Assembly: GCF_000771405.1 (NCBI RefSeq)
Contig: NZ_JDUI01000008.1
Span: 145,506 to 209,505, forward strand
Length of the DNA stretch: 64,000 nt
Direction: 5' to 3'
Source of the DNA: Bifidobacterium pullorum DSM 20433
GTDB lineage: Bacteria; Actinomycetota; Actinomycetes; Actinomycetales; Bifidobacteriaceae
Below the pieces are notes generated by a model. The model was not told where the DNA came from and ran no database searches. It saw nothing but the letters and a program-made list of their open reading frames with translations. Of the stretch, positions 41,882-51,445 are shown piece by piece. A program made the position numbers and the translations under genes. Numbering within the stretch: the stretch's first letter is position 1; every line of letters begins with the position of its first letter.

Positions 41882-43576
41882 ATGACCGCTGCCACGAAAC
41901 GCAATCTGAGCACGCCGCTGACACCTGAGGAGTCGTTCGTCAACGGGCACCTGTCCCATGCGGCCATGGTGTCCATCGCCATCCTGACGTTCATCACATT
42001 CTGCGGCAACTTCACCCAGCTGCAGCTGAGCGCCGCCCTGCCGACGATCGTCTCCGAATTCGGCATCTCGGTGACCACCGGCCAATGGCTGACCTCCATC
42101 TTCCAGCTGGTCATGGGCGTGATGGTGCCGCTGACCGCCTACCTGACCCGCCGCTTCTCCACCCGCCAGATCGTGATCACGTCGATGGCGGTGTTCACCG
42201 CGGGTTCGCTGATGGCCTGGCTCTCCCCCACGTTCATCCTGGTGCTGATGGGCCGCATGCTGGAGGCGATCGGCACGGGCGTGATGTGGCCGGTGCTGCA
42301 GATCACCGTGTTCTCGATCTATCCGCTCTCCCGCCGAGGCATGGCCATGGGCATGGTGGGCATGGCCATGAGCGTGGCTCCGGCCATCGGTCCGACCTTC
42401 GGCGGCTGGCAGACCGATGCGAACGGCTGGCGCTCCATCTTCCTGACGCTCACCCTGATCGGCGCGTTCGCGCTGGTGCTCGCCACGTTCTGGCTGCGCA
42501 ACTTCGGCGCCACGGACAAGACCGTCAAGGCCGACTTCTTCTCCGTATGCCTGTCGATCTTCGGCTTCGGCGGGCTGATGTTCGGCTTCACGAACATCGA
42601 GAGCTACCCGTTCGCGCATCCGATGGTCTGGCTGCCGATGGTGGTGGGCCTGGCCGGCATCGTGTGGTTCGTGCTGCGCCAGCTGGGCAACAAGCGCGCA
42701 TGGGTTGAGGCGCAGGGGCGCGCCAATGTGTCAGAGTCCGGGATTGACGCCGGTCGGACGGCCGACGCTGGGGCCGCCGACGCCGGGGACTCCACGAACA
42801 GTCACGACGGCTTCCTGCACGGTCACCTGCGTTTCCACAAGTGGCACCGCACCACCGGCCGCGAGCCGCTGCTGGACCTGGAGGTGCTGAAGAACCGCAG
42901 CTTCACCGTGGGCACGATCACAGCGGCGCTGAGCTTCTTCGCCTTCAGCTCGATCACCGTGATCCTGCCGCTGTACATTCAGGACGACCGCGGGTATTCG
43001 GCCACGATGAGCGGCCTGATCATGCTGCCGGGTGCGCTCGGCCAGGCGATTGCGCAGTTCTTCGGCGGCAAGGCGCTCGACCGGTTCGGCGCGCGCCCGG
43101 TGGCGTTGATCGGCACGATCACGTTGTGCTTCGGCACGGTGATGATGAGCCTGATCTCGATGGATTCGTGGATCTGGTGGGTGTCGATCTGGCAGTTCGT
43201 GCGCCAGATCGGCATGGGATTCGTGCTGATGCCGATCACCACCTGGTCGCTGAACTGTCTGGACCCCAAGGAGGTGTCCGCCGGTTCGGCGGTGACGAAC
43301 ACGGTGCGTCAGATTGCCGGCGCGATCGGCGCCCCGGTGCTGGTGATCCTGATGGAGACGTTCGCCGCGCTGCGCCAGGCCGCGTTGGGTGGTGGCGACG
43401 ACGTGGCGATCGCCGCCAGCGTGTTCGGCGTGCAGTGGGCGCTGCGCGTGAGCGCCGTGATCTGCTTCGGCATGGTGTTGATGGTGTTCTTCGGCGTGCG
43501 CGGCAACGGTGCGGGTTCCACCCGCGACCTGACCCAGCGTGCGCTACACCGCATGCACCAGGCCATCGAGCACTAA
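41882..43576 (+). CDS. MFS multidrug exporter, DHA2 type
   Basis: A 564-residue major-facilitator protein with about 14 hydrophobic segments, the size typical of the DHA2 drug:H+ antiporter group. The motif-A-like RRFSTRQIVI and the motif-C-like GIGTGVMWPVLQI/APAIGPTFGG are visible. A Gly/Ala/Asp-rich hydrophilic loop of about 70 residues lies in the middle. It probably exports hydrophobic compounds. ATG 41882 has a GAAGGG site. It stands alone between terminators. Confidence 0.9.
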   Translation: MTAATKRNLSTPLTPEESFVNGHLSHAAMVSIAILTFITFCGNFTQLQLSAALPTIVSEFGISVTTGQWLTSIFQLVMGVMVPLTAYLTRRFSTRQIVITSMAVFTAGSLMAWLSPTFILVLMGRMLEAIGTGVMWPVLQITVFSIYPLSRRGMAMGMVGMAMSVAPAIGPTFGGWQTDANGWRSIFLTLTLIGAFALVLATFWLRNFGATDKTVKADFFSVCLSIFGFGGLMFGFTNIESYPFAHPMVWLPMVVGLAGIVWFVLRQLGNKRAWVEAQGRANVSESGIDAGRTADAGAADAGDSTNSHDGFLHGHLRFHKWHRTTGREPLLDLEVLKNRSFTVGTITAALSFFAFSSITVILPLYIQDDRGYSATMSGLIMLPGALGQAIAQFFGGKALDRFGARPVALIGTITLCFGTVMMSLISMDSWIWWVSIWQFVRQIGMGFVLMPITTWSLNCLDPKEVSAGSAVTNTVRQIAGAIGAPVLVILMETFAALRQAALGGGDDVAIAASVFGVQWALRVSAVICFGMVLMVFFGVRGNGAGSTRDLTQRALHRMHQAIEH

Positions 43577-43689
43577 CCGGGCAACGCCCGCGGCCGGCTA
43601 TGCAAGCAGCCGACACGTATGCCAGGCGATGCCAGCCTGCGACGATGAAAACGCCACCGAACGATAATCGGTAGACGGCGAATACATAT

Positions 43690-43726
43690 GGTCCGGCCCA
43701 GACCGGTTATCGGTCTGGGCCGGACC
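43690..43726. terminator. Bidirectional terminator
   Basis: A 16-bp perfect stem GGTCCGGCCCAGACCG and complement with a 5-base loop, between the convergent exporter and the exopolysaccharide transferase. It can end both transcripts. Confidence 0.8.
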
Positions 43727-43734
43727 TTGTGCAA

Positions 43735-45387
43735 TCAGTACGAACCGGTGCCGCGGAACACGACCATGACGGTTTTGGCCAGCAGCGCCAGATCGCCCGT
43801 GATCGACCAGTTCTCGATGTAGGACACATCCAGGAACTCGGACTGCTCCTGCGTCAGATCGGAGCGGCCGGACACCTGCCACGGACCGGTGATGCCGGGC
43901 TTGACAAGCAGTCTGGTGGAGTACAGCGAGCCGTACCGTTCCACCTCCTCCGGCAGGGCGGGACGCGGGCCGACGAGCGACATGTCGCCCTTGAACACGT
44001 TGAAGAACTGTGGGAACTCATCCAGCGAGGTCTTGCGGATGAACTTGCCGACCTTGGTGATGCGCGGATCGTCCTTGAGCTTGAAGATGAACCGGTCGGT
44101 CTGCCCGGTCTGTTCGGCCAGCTTGGCTTTGATTTCCTCCGCGTTGGTGACCATGGAGCGGAACTTGTACATCTTGAACGGCTTGCCGTGCAGGCCGATG
44201 CGCGTCTGGCTGAACAGCACCGGGCCGCCGTCGTCCAGCTTGATGGCGATGGCCGTGGCCAGCATGATCGGTGAGCTCACCACAATCGCCAACGTGGACA
44301 GGATGATGTCCAGCACGCGCTTGATCACGTAGGTGCCGGTCCGGTACTGCGGCAGGCTGGCGATCAGCACCGGTTGCTCGACCGAGTTGCGCAGGTAGAG
44401 GCGGTGGCCGCCGGTATCGGCCAGCGACACGGAGATGGCGAGCTCGATGCCGAGCGATTCGATGGCCAGCGACATGGCGTGCAGCAGCTTGGAGTCGCGG
44501 GAGAGCACGTCGGCGATGTACACCTCCTGCACGCCCAGCCGTTCCACGGTGCGCGGGAAACGCGAACCGAACGACAGCACCTTGAGCCGGTCCGCCCCCA
44601 CGATGTCCGGATCGGGCGTGAACTCGGTGACCACATAGGCGTCGGGATTATGCGGATCAGCGGCGATCGGGCATACGGCCACCGGGTTGTATCCGAGCGA
44701 CAGGTGGCTCTGCATCATCCGCAGCGTGCGGTTGATGCCGTCCGACGAGCCGACCACCACCGTGCTGTATTTGCTGCCGCCGCGGCGACGGCTGGAATGC
44801 AGCGCCCGCCGCATCAGCCACCGGGCGATGAGCTCCAGCAGCATCGCCACCAGCGGAGCGATGATCAGCGCGGTGCGCGGCAGCTCCAGCCCCAGCATGA
44901 ACGCCACGCAGCTGGACAGCACGAGCGTGAATACGCCGGCGTTGATGACCTTGGCGTACAGGTCGTATCCCTCGGCCATCACATGGCGGTGGTAGCAGCC
45001 CGCGAACGCCAGGCACAGCAGCCACATGCCGCACACCAGCACGAGGAACAGCGGAATCGACATCACCTCGGGCACCGCGTCATATGCGTCGGGGTTCACG
45101 GCGAAGCAGATGACCAGCGCCAGCAGCATCACCACCACGTCCACCGCCACCAGCGAGGCGACATACAGGTACCGCCACAACGGTTTGCGGGTGATCGCGC
45201 GGAACACCGACTGGTCGGTATCCGGGAACGGCGTGTTCGCGAACGTCATCGGCTCGTGCGCGGCTGATGCCCCCGCCCAATGTCCCCGTTGATTGCGGTG
45301 CTCACGTACTCGGCGTTCCCGCGCGGTCGGCTCGGTCACTGCGATCGGCACGGTTTTCATCTCATCGGCCTTGGGTTCCAAAACCAA
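43735..45387 (-). CDS. Exopolysaccharide priming glycosyl-1-phosphate transferase
   Basis: Undecaprenyl-phosphate sugar-1-phosphate transferase (WbaP/CpsD type), up to 550 residues. N-terminal hydrophobic segments (about four) are followed by a Rossmann-like domain (YSTVVVGSSDGINRTL) and the C-terminal transferase core, with KRVLDIILSTLAIV, MYKFRSMV, KTSLDEFPQFFNVFKGDMSLVGPRP and LVKPGITGPWQVSGRS. It starts exopolysaccharide synthesis by loading the lipid carrier. The start is unclear: the ORF frame opens at TTG 45387, immediately after a 13-G tract; ATG 45360 is possible. A Shine-Dalgarno-spaced TTG at 45404 is out of frame with the present tract length. Confidence 0.93.
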   Translation of the reverse strand: MVLEPKADEMKTVPIAVTEPTARERRVREHRNQRGHWAGASAAHEPMTFANTPFPDTDQSVFRAITRKPLWRYLYVASLVAVDVVVMLLALVICFAVNPDAYDAVPEVMSIPLFLVLVCGMWLLCLAFAGCYHRHVMAEGYDLYAKVINAGVFTLVLSSCVAFMLGLELPRTALIIAPLVAMLLELIARWLMRRALHSSRRRGGSKYSTVVVGSSDGINRTLRMMQSHLSLGYNPVAVCPIAADPHNPDAYVVTEFTPDPDIVGADRLKVLSFGSRFPRTVERLGVQEVYIADVLSRDSKLLHAMSLAIESLGIELAISVSLADTGGHRLYLRNSVEQPVLIASLPQYRTGTYVIKRVLDIILSTLAIVVSSPIMLATAIAIKLDDGGPVLFSQTRIGLHGKPFKMYKFRSMVTNAEEIKAKLAEQTGQTDRFIFKLKDDPRITKVGKFIRKTSLDEFPQFFNVFKGDMSLVGPRPALPEEVERYGSLYSTRLLVKPGITGPWQVSGRSDLTQEQSEFLDVSYIENWSITGDLALLAKTVMVVFRGTGSY

Positions 45388-45389
45388 TA

Positions 45390-45402
45390 CCCCCCCCCCC
45401 CC
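45390..45402 (-). repeat. 13-G homopolymer at the exopolysaccharide transferase start
   Basis: The minus strand has G13 between a GGAG site (45413-45416) and the coding region. A TTG (45404-45402) lies seven bases after GGAG and uses the first G of the tract. Read from this TTG, 13 Gs give a frame that stops after about 15 codons; 11 or 14 Gs would enter the transferase frame. Homopolymers this long often vary in length, so a phase switch is plausible. Confidence 0.75.
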
Positions 45403-45569
45403 AAAGGTTAGCTCCGTATGCTCTCTATCGATTGACTATAGTACGTTGGCGGGATGCCTGATTCCGCGGATTCCGGAACATGGCCGGGGCACACCGCCAT
45501 TCGTTCCCCGGCAAGGCCGTGGACGACGGCGCGGGCGGGATCCGGCTGCCATCGCAGGTGTTCGCCATG

Positions 45570-47312
45570 TCAGTTCGTCTCCGCTTGTTGGGTCGAATCC
45601 GAGGTCGGATCCTGATTCACCGATGGCGACGATTCCGGATCCGTTTGTTCTGGATCCGTTGGTTCCGGATCCGTGTCCGTATCGTCCGTCTCACGATCCG
45701 GCTGCTGGGCGGACGGGCCGCCCGTCCCCGCTCCGGTGCCATACGGATCATACGTCCCGTACCCGTTGTTGCCGTACGTGTACTGCTGGTACTGCGACGG
45801 GGCCTGCTGCCCGGCGTTGATCGCGGCCAGCTCCTCCATCGACTCGTTCACGCCGTCGACGGCACGCTGCAGCTCCTCCTGGGCGTCCTCGAGCGTTTTC
45901 AGGTCCGAGTCCCCGCTCTGCAACGCCGTGTTCGCGATGTCGATGGCCTGTTCCAGCGCCACGCGCGTGGTGTTGTCGGCCACGGCCCACAGGCTGTTGT
46001 CGAGCAGCGTCTGCGCCTCAGTCACCGCGGTCTGCAGATCGTCCTGCGCGGCCTTGGTGTCCGAGGCGGTCTTGGCGTCACGGCTGTCGGTCACGGCCTT
46101 GGCGGCCTTGGTGACGTTGTCCGCGGCGGAGGTGAACTGTTCGGCCAGCGTGCCGTTGCTCCGGGCATGGGCGTCGAGGTCCGCGGCGCTGAGATCCGCG
46201 CCGCAGGCGGCGACCTCGTCCAACGCGTTCGCGTCGTCGATGGCCTGCTTGAGTGTATCCAGCGTGGCGGAGTCGGCCACCTGGTCGGCGGTCAACGCCG
46301 ACGCGGCCTGGGCGTCCTTCAGGGCCGCGTCAAGCGCGGCGCGCGCATCGTTGGCCTCGGAGCTGGACTTGGTGCAGGCGGCGAGCGCCGCGGCATGGTC
46401 GGCCTCCGACTGGCCGTTGCGCCAAACCAGCACGCCGGCGATGGCCGCGGCCACCACCGCGATGGCAACGATGACGCCGATGATGACGGGAGTCTTGGAC
46501 CGTTTGCGGGGTTCCTCCGGCGGCTGCGGCACCTCGTCGGGCAGACGGTGCGCGATCGCCGGCGGCATTGTGCTGAATTCCAGGCCGCCGAGCCGCTCAT
46601 CGCGCGACTGGGCCGTGCGGGGCGACGTCGGGTCCATGGAGCCGGGGAACAACCGGGTGGAGGACAATACGTCGCCGCCGGGGAACACTGCAGTGGCGGC
46701 GGTCGAACCGCTACCGGGAATCACTGCGGTGGCAGAGGCGGAAGTGTCGCCGGACAGCACCGCAGTTGGAGCGTCGTCGCCCATCACCTCGGTACGCTCC
46801 CCCGCCACTTCGGACAGCGGCATGGCACGGGTGGATGCCTCCGCCGAGTTCTGTTGCATCCGGCGCAGCTGCGCCGTGGAGTAGGCGCCCTTGGCCGGCG
46901 CATGGCGAGGACCATCCTTGGGGGCCGGCTCGGGTTCGGGTTCGGGGAATTCGATGGAGGGGATGTCCCAGGCGGTGTCGACGATATCGCCACGGTTGGC
47001 CCGGACGATGGGCGGCAACGTGGTGCTTGTCAGATGCGGGGCGTCCAGCAGGGACGGCATGTCGGCCTGCCGGTCTGCATCCGCGGTGTACGCCGGCGTC
47101 GCCGTGTCCGCCGTCATGCCGGAACCATCCGACGCGTTGGGCGTGGCGTCCCCCGTCGGCACGACGACACTCGTCGGCACGACGTCGTCCGTCGGCGCGA
47201 CGCCGCCCGGCGTCCTGCCGGCGTCGGTCGATGCCGCCTTCGCGGTGCCGCCGTTGACCGGCATGGGGAAGCTCAAATCCATGGCGTCCGCCATGCGATG
47301 CTCATCGTTCAT
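45570..47312 (-). CDS. Membrane-anchored helical protein in the exopolysaccharide cluster
   Basis: A 580-residue protein with no family I recognise. The first about 290 residues are cytoplasmic-looking and disordered (Thr/Ala/Asp/Pro-rich, with PVPT and EPEPEPAP stretches). One membrane helix (VIIGVIVAIAVVAAAIAGVLVW) follows the basic PRKRSKTP. Outside lies an Ala/Asp-rich helical region with FIVAR-like repeats (ATLDTLKQAIDDANALDE; ALEQAIDIANTALQ) and a Tyr/Gly/Gln-rich, then Asp/Glu/Pro-rich tail. ATG 47312 has a GGGACAG-type site. It stands between the BY-kinase and priming-transferase genes, all minus strand, so a role in envelope or exopolysaccharide is inferred. Confidence 0.78.
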   Translation of the reverse strand: MNDEHRMADAMDLSFPMPVNGGTAKAASTDAGRTPGGVAPTDDVVPTSVVVPTGDATPNASDGSGMTADTATPAYTADADRQADMPSLLDAPHLTSTTLPPIVRANRGDIVDTAWDIPSIEFPEPEPEPAPKDGPRHAPAKGAYSTAQLRRMQQNSAEASTRAMPLSEVAGERTEVMGDDAPTAVLSGDTSASATAVIPGSGSTAATAVFPGGDVLSSTRLFPGSMDPTSPRTAQSRDERLGGLEFSTMPPAIAHRLPDEVPQPPEEPRKRSKTPVIIGVIVAIAVVAAAIAGVLVWRNGQSEADHAAALAACTKSSSEANDARAALDAALKDAQAASALTADQVADSATLDTLKQAIDDANALDEVAACGADLSAADLDAHARSNGTLAEQFTSAADNVTKAAKAVTDSRDAKTASDTKAAQDDLQTAVTEAQTLLDNSLWAVADNTTRVALEQAIDIANTALQSGDSDLKTLEDAQEELQRAVDGVNESMEELAAINAGQQAPSQYQQYTYGNNGYGTYDPYGTGAGTGGPSAQQPDRETDDTDTDPEPTDPEQTDPESSPSVNQDPTSDSTQQAETN

Positions 47313-47405
47313 TGCCGAACTGTCCCTTCCCTGTTCCGTTCCACTCTCTCACTCCAGTGTAGTGACGCCTGTCAACCTGAAGGCCCCGTCGCTGCCCCAT
47401 ACGAG

Positions 47406-47430
47406 TCAGGGCGGACCGAATCCGCCCTGA
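47406..47430 (-). terminator. Hairpin downstream of the BY-kinase gene
   Basis: A 10-bp stem TCAGGGCGGA/TCCGCCCTGA with a CCGAA loop, 27 bases past the stop of the BY-kinase gene. No T-tract is seen. Confidence 0.55.
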
Positions 47431-47456
47431 TCTTCACGCGATGCCCGTCACCGGAC

Positions 47457-48914
47457 TCACTTCTTCCGGCCACCCTTACGCTTGCCGGACGCGCCCCGCT
47501 TGGCGCTGTCCTCGTAATAGTAGTAGTAATTGCCCGCGTGGTTCTTCTTCGGATCCGCGAAGGTGAAGATGAAGCCGAGCACCGGCACGTCCGCCGACTT
47601 GAAGGTCTCGACGCTCTCCTGCAGATCCTTCTTCTCGGTGATGCCCTTGGCGGTGACCAGCACCACGCCCTTGGCCAGACGGCCGAACATGGCGCCGTCG
47701 TTCGCCACGCTCATCGGCGCGGTGTCGATGATCACATAGTCATACTGGGTGAGCGCCTGCTCCACCAGCAGCGTCATGGTATCCGAGCTGAGCAGGATGC
47801 TGGCGTTGGCCGGACGCTTGCCGGCGGGCAGGATGTGGAAGTTCGGCTTCCAGTAGGTCTGGACCACGTCCTTGGGGGTCATCTGGCCGGAGAGCACATG
47901 CGCCAGGCCGGCGTGCCCCTCGATGCCCAGATGGTTGGCCACGGACGGATGCCGCAGATCGGCGTCGATCAGCAGCACCTTCGCGCCGTCCTCGGCCAAG
48001 GCGGTGGCCACGTTGATGGACGTGGTGGTCTTGCCTTCGGACGGGGAGACCGACGTGATGACGAGCAGCTGGCCGTGGCCGGACACACGGTCGGTCTTCA
48101 GGAACGAGATGTTGGAACGGATGCGGCGGTACTCCTCCGCCAGCGCGCCGCCCGGCTGCGCGATGATGACCGGCTTGTTCCCCTGCAGAATCTCGTCATC
48201 CGGCACGCTGCCGATGGAGGAGGCACCCACCATGCCGCGCACATCGGAGGTGCTGTCCACCTTGGTGTTGAGCATCTCGCGCACGATGGCCCAGCCGATG
48301 CCCAGAATCACGCCGGCCACCAGACCGGCCGCCAGATACAGCGGCACGTTAGGCGAGCTCGGGCCCTCCGGCGTCTGCGCCTGCTGCACCACGGACAGCG
48401 AGACCGGGGCCTGCGCCTCGTCCATCGTGTTCATGGAGGTGGAGACCTGCGCGCTCAGGCTATCGGCCACCGCGTTCGCCAGCTGCTCGGACAGCGACGG
48501 ATCCTCGGTTTCGGCGGTGATGTCGACCATGAAGGTGCCGTCGGGGTTGCTGGCGGTGATCAGTTCGGCGGTCTCTTCCACCGTGGTGTCCAGGCCCAGG
48601 CTGGTGATGACCGGTTCCAGCACCGCCTCCGTCTTCACCAGCTGCGGGTAGGTGGCGATCTGCTGGTTGATGTACGAACCGATCGAACTGTACTGGGAGG
48701 CGTTCGACGTGTCGCTGATCACGCCCTGGCCGGACATGGCCAGCAGTTCGGATGTGGCCGAATACTTCCTGGGCGTCAGGAACGTGTAGGCGGCCACCGC
48801 CGCGAACACCACCACAGTAACGATGGCCGCGGAAACGATATGCTTCCGGATCATCTGCAGCAGTTCCCCCAGGGTGATCCCCTCGTCTTCTTGCTCCATC
48901 TGATTCTGATCCAT
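47457..48914 (-). CDS. Fused polysaccharide chain-length regulator and BY-kinase
   Basis: A 485-residue fusion of a Wzz-like membrane adaptor and a bacterial tyrosine kinase. Two membrane helices (about 26-46 and 193-213) bracket an outer loop. The kinase has Walker A SVSPSEGKTTTSINVA, Walker A' VLLIDADLRHPS and Walker B VIIDTAPM. A tyrosine cluster NYYYYYED near the C-terminus is the autophosphorylation tail, followed by a Lys/Arg-rich end. In exopolysaccharide systems this protein sets chain length. ATG 48914 fits the family; the longer frame start at 48962 is rejected. Confidence 0.95.
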   Translation of the reverse strand: MDQNQMEQEDEGITLGELLQMIRKHIVSAAIVTVVVFAAVAAYTFLTPRKYSATSELLAMSGQGVISDTSNASQYSSIGSYINQQIATYPQLVKTEAVLEPVITSLGLDTTVEETAELITASNPDGTFMVDITAETEDPSLSEQLANAVADSLSAQVSTSMNTMDEAQAPVSLSVVQQAQTPEGPSSPNVPLYLAAGLVAGVILGIGWAIVREMLNTKVDSTSDVRGMVGASSIGSVPDDEILQGNKPVIIAQPGGALAEEYRRIRSNISFLKTDRVSGHGQLLVITSVSPSEGKTTTSINVATALAEDGAKVLLIDADLRHPSVANHLGIEGHAGLAHVLSGQMTPKDVVQTYWKPNFHILPAGKRPANASILLSSDTMTLLVEQALTQYDYVIIDTAPMSVANDGAMFGRLAKGVVLVTAKGITEKKDLQESVETFKSADVPVLGFIFTFADPKKNHAGNYYYYYEDSAKRGASGKRKGGRKK

Positions 48915-49012
48915 TAAAGGACCCCATTCCTTATTTGTTAGATAGACGGATAACGGATACATGCTAGCAGAGGCACGGGATGGAGCCCGTTCGGGGCTTG
49001 CGGGGCCGGCGG

Positions 49013-51289
49013 TCAGCTTCTGAAATCGTCATGCAGGGCTATGCGGCTGAAGACCACGGAGCCATCGGCCCGACGGATGTAATGCAGCCGGCGTGCGCTG
49101 GGGGTGTTGACCTGAAGGTACACGCGCCAGTACGTATCCCCCTCGGCCGTGCGACGCTTGGGGTCGGCGCCGCCGTCGCCGGCGCGCAGCTGGTGCAGCC
49201 CGCGTCCGGCCAGATCCTTGTCCAGCCCGAGCACGACCTCCAGCATCACCTGCGCGACCTTCTCCCGCTCCACGCCCTGCACCTCGTCGAGGCTGTCGAA
49301 GAACCCGGGGCCGTACGACCAGTTCCATGCGAGCGGTTTGTTCGGCTTGTCGGCGGCGGGGATGCGCATCACCCACGCCAGGTAGATGTCGCAGTCGAGC
49401 CGCTGCCTCGGGTCGGCGAACCGGTCCCGCAGGTCGGGCACCTCGCCGCCGCCCAGATGCCGGGACTGCCGCTTCAACGCGCGGCTCTGCTCCAGGGCGT
49501 GCCGTTTGACCTGCTCAAGCTGGGCCGCCACGGCCTCGCGCTGGCGTACCGCCGTGGCCAGTTCCTGCCTGGCCTGCCCGAGCTGGACGAACAGGGCGCG
49601 AATGGCCTGCGCGCTTGCCGTGTCCGCGGTATCCGGGGTGATGTCCGACAACTGACGCTCGTCCATGGCGGACAGTTCGGCGTGGTCGGACTGCCGCGCC
49701 ACCTTGCCGGCCATATCCTCCGGCTGGATCCAGGCCGGACCGCCGGGAAGGTATCCGGGCGCGGCGGCGGGCCGCCCGTCCACATCCAGCAGCGACACCA
49801 GCCAGTCGAGTCGCACCGCGCCGTCATCGCCGACGGCCGACCATGCCGCCGCGTCGTCGTCGCGTTCGATGATCCGCACCGGCATCACGGCACCCTCGGT
49901 GAGCTCATACCGCAGGTCGCCGCCGACGCCGGCATCCTCGGCCGACACCTCGACCAGAACGTCGGGGAACAGCTCCAACGTGCAGGATTCCCTCAGCACA
50001 TGCCTCACACGCGCCAATACGACCATGCCGTCGGCGTACCCGGACAATGCGTCGCGCGGCGCACACGGCTGCGGTTCGGTGACGTCCAACCGCCTGGAAT
50101 CATCGTCGAACAGACCGGAAACCCGCATGCCCTTGGCGAACAGGCGATCGCCGGCGACGGTTTTGGACACGAGCCGGGTGAGGATAGTGGCGTACCGCCC
50201 TCCCCCGAGATCCACCAGCACGCGGCCTTCCGCCGGACTGCCCAGCACGGTGCCGGACACCTTGCGTTTGCCGGCGGTTGCCTGCTCGCTGGAATACGTG
50301 TGGCTGAAGCTCAGACGCGCCGCCTCCTGCAGCACCGCGTCGGTGACGCGTTCGCGGTCGGCCATGCCCCAGCCCCAGAACAGTTTCACGCCGCCGCGTT
50401 TGATCCACGCGGAACCGGCGGGGATCACCCGGCACGCGTTGCCGAAGGTCTGCACGCCTTTGGGCATACGCGCGTTCAATTCCGCGGTGGCGGCCTCGCC
50501 GACGACGTCCACCACCAGGGCGGCGTCGCGCAGCATTCTGGACAATTCGCCGGTATCGGCTAGGGACGAGGCCATGCCCGTGTTGCGTGTGGCGATGATC
50601 ACCGGCATCGTGGAGGATTCCGCGCACAGATAGGCGGCCAGATGCGCCGCGCGTTCCGCGGTGTCGGCGATGAGCACCCCGTCGGCGTTCTGCGGCAAAT
50701 CGAGTCGCGCCGGCGCAGCGGGGGCGGTGCCAACAGCCGCGATGTTGGATTTCTGCGCGGGTTTCGGCTGGCGGGCGGCCTGTTCCTCCTGGCGACGCCG
50801 GGCTTCGGCCCGTTCGGCCTCACGCTTGCGGCGTTCCTGTTCCTCGCGGGCGCGCCGCTCCTCGGCTTCGCGTTCGCGTTGACGCGCGAGTTCCCGCATA
50901 CGATCCTGTTCGCGGTCCACCGCCCGCTCGATGGCGCCCATGGTGGCGTTCGGCGTCGACTCCGGGTAGACCAGCGCGGCCTGACGGAAGTCGGACAGCC
51001 AGGCGTCGTCGCAGGGATAGACGCGGGCCGCGCCGCCATACACGGACAGCTGCTTGCCCATCCTGTCGGAAAGTTTGAACGCCAGCGCGTAGGAGATCAC
51101 CACCACATCGGCCTTGGAACCCAGGCGACGCTTCAATTTCTCCGGGTCGGCCGCCGGCTTCCGCTCCCGCTGCGCCGTCGACATCACCACCACGATGCGG
51201 CTGCGCTGCGAGCGCCGCAAGTAGGTGCACAACTCGTTGACATCCCATTCGTCGCGCAGGATCACCACCGCATCATTGGGAAGTTGCAT
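49013..51289 (-). CDS. Unrecognised 758-residue protein with internal duplication
   Basis: I do not recognise this family. The first domain (about 1-105) has alternating strand/helix (AVVILRDEWDVNELCTYLRR; VVISYALAFKLSDRMG) ending YGGAARVYPCDDAWLSD. A Glu/Arg-rich coiled coil follows (about 125-172). A second copy of the domain (about 195-310) ends FGNACRVIPAGSAWIKR, matching the first (YGGAARVYP / FGNACRVIP). An OB/S1-like stretch (KVSGTVLGSPAEGRVLVDLGGGRYATIL) and a second coiled coil (about 560-600) follow. The C-terminal 130 residues end TYWRVYLQVNTPSARRLHYIRR, which has a ParE/RelE-like look. ATG 51289 has AGGAGCCCGTC upstream. It adjoins the exopolysaccharide cluster on the same strand. 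Confidence 0.85.
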   Translation of the reverse strand: MQLPNDAVVILRDEWDVNELCTYLRRSQRSRIVVVMSTAQRERKPAADPEKLKRRLGSKADVVVISYALAFKLSDRMGKQLSVYGGAARVYPCDDAWLSDFRQAALVYPESTPNATMGAIERAVDREQDRMRELARQREREAEERRAREEQERRKREAERAEARRRQEEQAARQPKPAQKSNIAAVGTAPAAPARLDLPQNADGVLIADTAERAAHLAAYLCAESSTMPVIIATRNTGMASSLADTGELSRMLRDAALVVDVVGEAATAELNARMPKGVQTFGNACRVIPAGSAWIKRGGVKLFWGWGMADRERVTDAVLQEAARLSFSHTYSSEQATAGKRKVSGTVLGSPAEGRVLVDLGGGRYATILTRLVSKTVAGDRLFAKGMRVSGLFDDDSRRLDVTEPQPCAPRDALSGYADGMVVLARVRHVLRESCTLELFPDVLVEVSAEDAGVGGDLRYELTEGAVMPVRIIERDDDAAAWSAVGDDGAVRLDWLVSLLDVDGRPAAAPGYLPGGPAWIQPEDMAGKVARQSDHAELSAMDERQLSDITPDTADTASAQAIRALFVQLGQARQELATAVRQREAVAAQLEQVKRHALEQSRALKRQSRHLGGGEVPDLRDRFADPRQRLDCDIYLAWVMRIPAADKPNKPLAWNWSYGPGFFDSLDEVQGVEREKVAQVMLEVVLGLDKDLAGRGLHQLRAGDGGADPKRRTAEGDTYWRVYLQVNTPSARRLHYIRRADGSVVFSRIALHDDFRS

Positions 51290-51445
51290 GACGGGCTCCT
51301 TTGGACTATGGCGGCAGCGGCCGGTATACCAACCACATTAGCATCGGCGACTGCACGGCGGCGTGAGAAGTAGCGACGAATCGACGGGCTTTCTTCGTCT
51401 CCTCTTTTGAACTTTTCCCAACTTGGGATAATGTTCGATTTTTGA

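Noticed and set aside
48980..50563. Plus-strand open frame of 527 codons opposite the 758-residue gene
   Set aside because: Shadow; the minus strand has the ribosome site, coiled coils and an internal duplication.
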